A stretch of 64,000 nucleotides of DNA from Tachypleus tridentatus. Taxonomy: Eukaryota > Arthropoda > Merostomata > Xiphosura > Limulidae. Numbering within the stretch: the stretch's first letter is position 1; every line of letters begins with the position of its first letter. A program made the position numbers and the translations under genes. A model generated the notes under the pieces. That model searched no databases. It was not told the origin of the DNA and saw nothing but the letters and a program-made list of their open reading frames with translations. The stretch covers positions 10,912,001-10,976,000 of the forward strand of contig NC_134830.1 in NCBI RefSeq assembly GCF_004210375.1, given 5' to 3'. Of the stretch, positions 58,277 through 64,000 are shown piece by piece.

Positions 58277-60917
58277 CAATCTATGGATAAAAATAGACTT
58301 GAAGAAGCGACTCTCAGGTCCACTTTTGTGGTGCATTAATTTTAGTGCGAGTTGTCGCTCTTAGTTTTGTTTCTCGATGAAATATTGGGTATAAGAGAAA
58401 CGTTTTTAATGTTAAAACATCTGTTAGCCATTTCTTGTTTGCTTTCGATAATGATGGGGCATGCATGTATTTTACAGCTGACTGAAATAAATAAATTCTG
58501 GGAAATGTCCAACAGAGGCAGTCGGTAAATTCCTCTATGAGCCAATCAAAGTTAAGATCATTTGTGAAATGAATTATTAGCGTTTTCGTAGAATAATTAT
58601 AGGGAAAAATCAGTTAGATTAACAACTTGTACTATATTGGAAAGCCAGTGCTTTTTTGTAATACTACGTTCCAATAATGACTTCACGAACAAATGTATAA
58701 CCTGACATTGAGGTTAGTCTATCTGCTGAAATTATGAAACGAACAGACAACAAAACGTTTGTTGATTTCTTAGTTTAGAGTCTGCGTTTGTTAAAGCGGT
58801 TGTCTTTAATTGAACACGTTGCTGATAGAAAATTGCTAATTCGAAAACGATACGTGTTTAAAACTGAATCGATATTCGTTCTATGTTTTTATGCACTTGG
58901 ATCTCACACTGTGTGTCTGAAGCTTGTTTTAGACTTATTATACTCGCTAGTCACTTGTGAGATGTCACTGCACTTGGATTTCTTGTACCCACCGCGTCAC
59001 TAAAAAATCGTAATGGGAAGACCCTAATGGAACTACCATTCTATCTCGATAAATGCATTTAGGCTTTCATGACTCCGTCTGTTTCGAGAACTAGGCCGTA
59101 ACGTGACACACACACACTGAGTTTTAACGTAAGCTACGTTTCAGTAATATATACTTGGCATCAGCGAGGAGAAATATGCGCATATTTCTCTTTCGGTGCA
59201 TGAAAAGTTTAAACCTGTTGAACATAATTGTCGTTGTGTTGTTTCAGTAAAACTGCAATATTCCGCGCAATAAATATCTGGGTTTTACAGATGTAAGAAA
59301 GGCACAACACTGTAATTTTAAATAAATACATAATTAAAATGAAACAGTGGATTTTTTATATGTTTTCCGTTCGTAAAATTTCTGCATCGTCTTTCTTTCT
59401 AGAAAGTGTGATTTTAAAAATTCGTATTTGAAATTGGTCTATTTATTTTGAATAACACGAAAATATTTTGTATTATATTGTGAGAGAATTATACACTGCT
59501 CGGAAGAAGGGAGCTCTTCTTTGAACTGTAATTCCCTGAAAAGTGCTCCACTTTGCAAAACTTCACTTGTCTGCAAAAATGGGATTTTCTTTGCGTTAAA
59601 TTGCCTTGAGAAATCGACGCATAGTTGCGTCTACAATGTATGGAAAAAAAGTGTCTCGGTTTTGCTCTCTGTTATGACTGCATTGGAAGAAAAGAGGGAC
59701 ATTGCGATAAAATACTGCGACTACAGAGATAAGAAATGCGAATTCTCCACTGTCCTAAGTTGCTCGTATGCAAATCATGACACATAATAGCTCAACCAAC
59801 AGTTTAAGAAGAAACTGGTTACTTTCTTTATTGGTCAGACAAGAAGATGGCTTGTATTATTCTATTGTAGTTTTCTTTGAGAGGTATTTTAATGCATTTT
59901 CTTTTCAGAGTGACATTTTATAAGTATTTGTTTCGTATTTCTTCTAGTTAATTTAGTTAAAATCGTTTATTACTCAAAATACCGTTGTTCTTTAATTTAA
60001 GAAACTTCGTCAACACATGTACAAGATAATAGACAGTTAACGTGGACTTTGAATCGTTAAAACGTGAGCACACGTTCAAGTACTTTCGTGTCACGTGCAC
60101 AGCAAAGAATAACGGAACACAAGCAAGAGTGGTAGCGGCCAAATACTAAAGATAATGACTTATGAAAACAGCATTCGAAGATACTTCTGTTTCTAGATTT
60201 CTCTTTGTAAGATTTAGGTTAACGGCAGACGTTGTACACATCAAGCGATGTCCAACAAGGATCGCGCATTTTCGGACAAACTCGAACCCCTAAACTGTGA
60301 TTAGACTTTGAGAAATCTTGGACGTTGTTCTAACTAACGCCGTTTCAGGAGCATACGGGAAGAAATAAATACGTTTCATACAGTTGTTTAGTTATTGATG
60401 TTCCTGGTTATCATAAGATTAGAAAGTAAATTCCCAGATATTTGAGAAATTTACGCTTCAGTTATACAACTAGTTTTTCGATCAGAGTTAAATGGATTAC
60501 TCCCGATTACATATAGCTTTTTACTCTTAACTTTAAAGGCTATAATGCAGCAGAAACACCTAGAACATCAGATAAAATTTTGCGTCTAACAAGACAGTTA
60601 GTCTCACTCTAATATAACGTAACCGGAGTTTTAATGCTCTCTTCTAAAATACATCGTTCTCTCCCTTTTCGGACGATAAGGGCGAACTTGTCCACATTGT
60701 TATCGTTTCGAGAAGTTTGGTACGTTTTCTACAATACAATTGACATTCTTATTTAAAAACAAAAACAAGGTAATAAAAATGGTAGAACTTAAAAGTTTGA
60801 TCACATTTTAAGAAGTATGAAGGTGAAATCTACATGACGATGTCTAATTCGTGTAACACCCACGAAACGTTTAGAAATTGTTTGTATAAGTAGAGGCGTT
60901 TGGGAAAAGTAACTTCA

Positions 60918-61034
60918 ATGCTCAGGTTTCCCTTCAATTCGTATTAATCTTTCGCCTTTTACTAAAGATTACCGTGGAGGGAACATTACAATGAGCCTAT
61001 AGGCGAATTTTGAAGTCTCACTTTTGTGAGACAA
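60918..61034 (+). ncRNA. U5 spliceosomal snRNA, unit 9
   Basis: Three G and four T in the Sm site, as in unit 2. Loop I intact. Confidence 0.93.
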
Positions 61035-63674
61035 CAATCTATGGATAAAATAGACTTGAAGAAAGCGACTCTCAGGTCCACTTTTGTGGTGCATTAATTT
61101 TAGTGCGAGTTGTCGCTCTTAGTTTTGTTTCTCGATGAAATATTGGGTATAAGAGAAACGTTTTTAATGTTAAAACATCTGTTAGCCATTTCTTGTTTGC
61201 TTTCGATAATGATGGGGCATGCATGTATTTTACAGCTGACTGAAATAAATAAATTCTGGGAAATGTCCAACAGAGGCAGTCGGTAAATTCCTCTATGAGC
61301 CAATCAAAGTTAAGATCATTTGTGAAATGAATTATTAGCGTTTTCGTAGAATAATTATAGGGAAAAATCAGTTAGATTAACAACTTGTACTATATTGGAA
61401 AGCCAGTGCTTTTTCGTAATACTACGTTCCAATAATGACTTCACGAACAAATGTATAACCTGACATTGTTGTTAGTCTATCTGCTGAAAGTATGAAACGA
61501 ACAGACAACAAAACGTTTGTTGATTTCTTAGTTTAGAGTCTGCGTTTGTTAAAGCGGTTGTCTTTAATTGAACACGTTGCTGATAGAAAATTGCTAATTC
61601 GAAAACGATACGTGTTTAAAACTGAATCGATATTCGTTCTATGTTTTTATGCACATGGATCTCACACTGTGTGTCTGAAGCTTGTTTTAGACTTATTATA
61701 CTCGCTAGTCACTTGTGAGATGTCACTGCACTTGGATTTCTTGTACCCACCGCGTCACTAAAAATCGTAATGGGAAGACCCTAATGGAACTACCATTCTA
61801 TCTGGATAAATGCATTTAGGCTTTCATGACTCCGCCTGTTTCGAGAACTAGGCCGTAACGTGACACACACACACTGAGTTTTAACGTAAGCTACGTTTCA
61901 GTAATATATACTTGGCATCAGCGAGGAGAAATATGCGCATATTTCTCTTTCGGTGCATGAAAAGTTTAAACCTGTTGAACATAATTGTCGTTGTGTTGTT
62001 TCAGTAAAACTGCAATATTCCGCGCAATAAATATCTGGGTTTTACAGATGTAAGAAAGGCACAACACTGTAATTTTAAATAAATACATAATTAAAATGAA
62101 ACAGTGGATTTTTATATGTTTTCCGTTCGTAAAATTTCTGCATCGTCTTTCTTTCTAGAAAGTGTGATTTTAAAATTCGTATTTGAAATTGGTCTATTTA
62201 TTTTGAATAACACGAAAATATTTTGTATTATATTGTGAGAGAATTATACACTGCTCGGAAGAAGGGAGCTCTTCTTTGAACTGTAATTCCCTGAAAAGTG
62301 CTCCACTTTGCAAAACTTCACTTGTCTGCAAAAATGGGATTTTCTTTGCGTTAAATTGCCTTGAGAAATCGACGCATAGTTGCGTCTACAATGTATGGAA
62401 AAAAAGTGTCTCGGTTTTGCTCTCTGTTATGACTGCATTGGAAGAAAAGAGGGACATTGCGATAAAATACTGCGACTACAGAGATAAGAAATGCGAATTC
62501 TCCACTGTCCTAAGTTGCTCGTATGCAAATCATGACACATAATAGCTCAACCAACAGTTTAAGAAGAAACTGGTTACTTTCCTTATTGGTTAGACAAGAA
62601 GATGGCTTGTATTATTCTATTGTAGTTTTCTTTGAGAGGTATTTTAATGCATTTTCTTTTCAGAGTGACATTTTATAAGTATTTGTTTCGTATTTCTTCT
62701 AGTTAATTTAGTTAAAATCGTTTATTACTCAAAATACCGTTGTTCTTTAATTTAAGAAACTTCGTCAACACATGTACAAGATAATAGACAGTTAACGTGG
62801 ACTTTGAATCGTTAAAACGTGAGCACACGTTCAAGTACTTTCGTGTCACGTGCACAGCAAAGAATAACGGAACACAAGCAAGAGTGGTAGCGGCCAAATA
62901 CTAAAGATAATGACTTATGAAAACAGCATTCGAAGATACTTCTGTTTCTAGATTTCTCTTTGTAAGATTTAGGTTAACGGCAGACGTTGTACACACCAAG
63001 CGATGTCCAACAAGGATCGCGCATTTTCGGACAAACTCGAACCCCTAAACTGTGATTAGACTTTGAGAAATCTTGGACGTTGTTCTAACTAACGCCGTTT
63101 TAGGAGCATACGGGAAGAAATAAATACGTTTCATACAGTTGTTTAGTTATTGATGTTCCTGGTTATCATAAGATTAGAAAGTAAATTCCCAGATATTTGA
63201 GAAATTTACGCTTCAGTTATACAACTAGTTTTTCGATCAGAGTTAAATGGATTACTCCCGATTACATATAGCTTTTTTACTCTTAACTTTAAAGGCTATA
63301 ATGCAGCAGAAACACCTAGAACATCAGATAAAATTTTGCGTCTAACAAGACAGTTAGTCTCACTCTAATATAACGTAACCGGAGTTTTAATGCGCTCTTC
63401 TAAAAATACATCGTTCTCTCCCTTTTCGGACGATAAGGGCGAACTTGTCCACATTGTTATCGTTTCGAGAAGTTTGGTACGTTTTCTACAATACAATTGA
63501 CATTCTTATTTAAAAACAAAAACAAGGTAATAAAAATGGTAGAACTTAAAAGTTTGATCACATTTTAAGAAGTATGAAGGTGAAATCTACATGACGATGT
63601 CTAATTCGTGTAACACCCACGAAACGTTTAGAAATTGTTTGTATAAGTAGAGGCGTTTGGGAAAAGTAACTTCA

Positions 63675-63793
63675 ATGCTCAGGTTTCCCTTCAATTCGTA
63701 TTAATCTTTCGCCTTTTACTAAAGATTACCGTGGAGGGGAACATTACAATGAGCCTATAGGCGAATTTTTGAAGTCTCACTTTTGTGAGACAA
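63675..63793 (+). ncRNA. U5 spliceosomal snRNA, unit 10
   Basis: Four G, five T, loop I intact. Unit 10 is cut by the window end, but the RNA gene is complete. Confidence 0.95.
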
Positions 63794-64000
63794 CAATCTA
63801 TGAATAAGAATAGACTTGAAGAAGCGACTCTCAGGTCCACTTTTGTGGTGCATTAATTTAAGTGCGAGTTGTCGCTCTTAGTTTTGTTTCTCGATGAAAT
63901 ATTGGGTATAAGAGAAACGTTTTTAATGTTAAAACATCTGTTAGCCATTTCTTGTTTGCTTTCGATAATGATGGGGCATGCATGTATTTTACAGCTGACT

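Larger units (their letters stand above)
38524..64000 (+). repeat. tandem array of U5 snRNA gene units, 2.68-2.76 kb each
   Basis: Starting each unit at actaacgccgttt, the units begin at 38524, 41283, 44026, 46783, 49536, 52214, 54894, 57571, 60333 and 63088. Lengths are 2759, 2743, 2757, 2753, 2678, 2680, 2677, 2762 and 2755 bp; the tenth is cut by the window end. All are head to tail. Each has one U5 gene about 580 bases into the unit. The spacer is near-identical between units apart from homopolymer lengths, a few substitutions and one shared 78-bp deletion (units 5-7). Repeated 61-, 71-, 77- and 88-codon frames are simply carried along. Confidence 0.97.

Noticed and set aside
40492-62897. 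Repeated 61-, 71-, 77- and 88-codon frames in every array unit
   Set aside because: They are kept only because the units are near-identical. Their lengths change with homopolymer indels, they have no recognisable domains, and the unit already has an RNA gene as its reason to exist.

Overview
The window reads as nuclear DNA of an AT-rich invertebrate animal. It has a spliced host gene with GT-AG introns, tRNA-derived SINEs, CR1/L2-type LINE remnants, hAT, Tc1 and mariner DNA transposons, minisatellites and a tandem snRNA gene array. The SINE (tRNA-like head, 12-bp target duplications) resembles one I recall from horseshoe crabs, so a chelicerate, perhaps a xiphosuran, is my best guess. That is memory and inference, not proof.

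Layout. (1) 1-7000 is a transposon graveyard: an unrecognised reading frame, a LINE ORF1-like fragment with an internal minisatellite, and a ZMYM1-type hAT transposon. That hAT was split by a second, nearly whole ZBED-type hAT (2932-6055) with perfect 18-bp terminal inverted repeats and a perfect 8-bp target duplication. (2) A SINE lies at 7183-7469. (3) From about 36.9 kb down to 8.0 kb on the minus strand lies a spliced gene for the apoptotic nuclease CAD/DFF40 (DFFB). Six exon pieces have matching splice phases and carry a CIDE-N domain and the complete histidine nuclease core; only the extreme N-terminus is missing. Its introns hold a DIRS-like retroelement fossil with inverted ends, a Tc1 element inside that fossil, a mariner, LINE fragments, a second SINE, minisatellites, and short relics with hammerhead-ribozyme-like cores. 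(4) 38024-38523 is a run of exactly 500 N. (5) From the gap to the window end is a head-to-tail array of 2.68-2.76 kb units: nine complete and a tenth cut by the window edge. Each unit carries one U5 spliceosomal snRNA gene on the plus strand, with loop I, Sm site and 3' hairpin. No other gene was recognised in the unit.

The array is the most striking object. Repeats of open reading frames there are by-products of near-identical units, not proteins. Units 5-7 share a 78-bp deletion, units 8-10 share other variants, and single-base variants are shuffled between units, as expected from unequal crossing-over and gene conversion. Many differences are homopolymer lengths, including inside the U5 RNA, so consensus errors from long reads must be excluded before calling variant U5 RNAs. 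The array is visibly richer in CpG than the DNA to its left.
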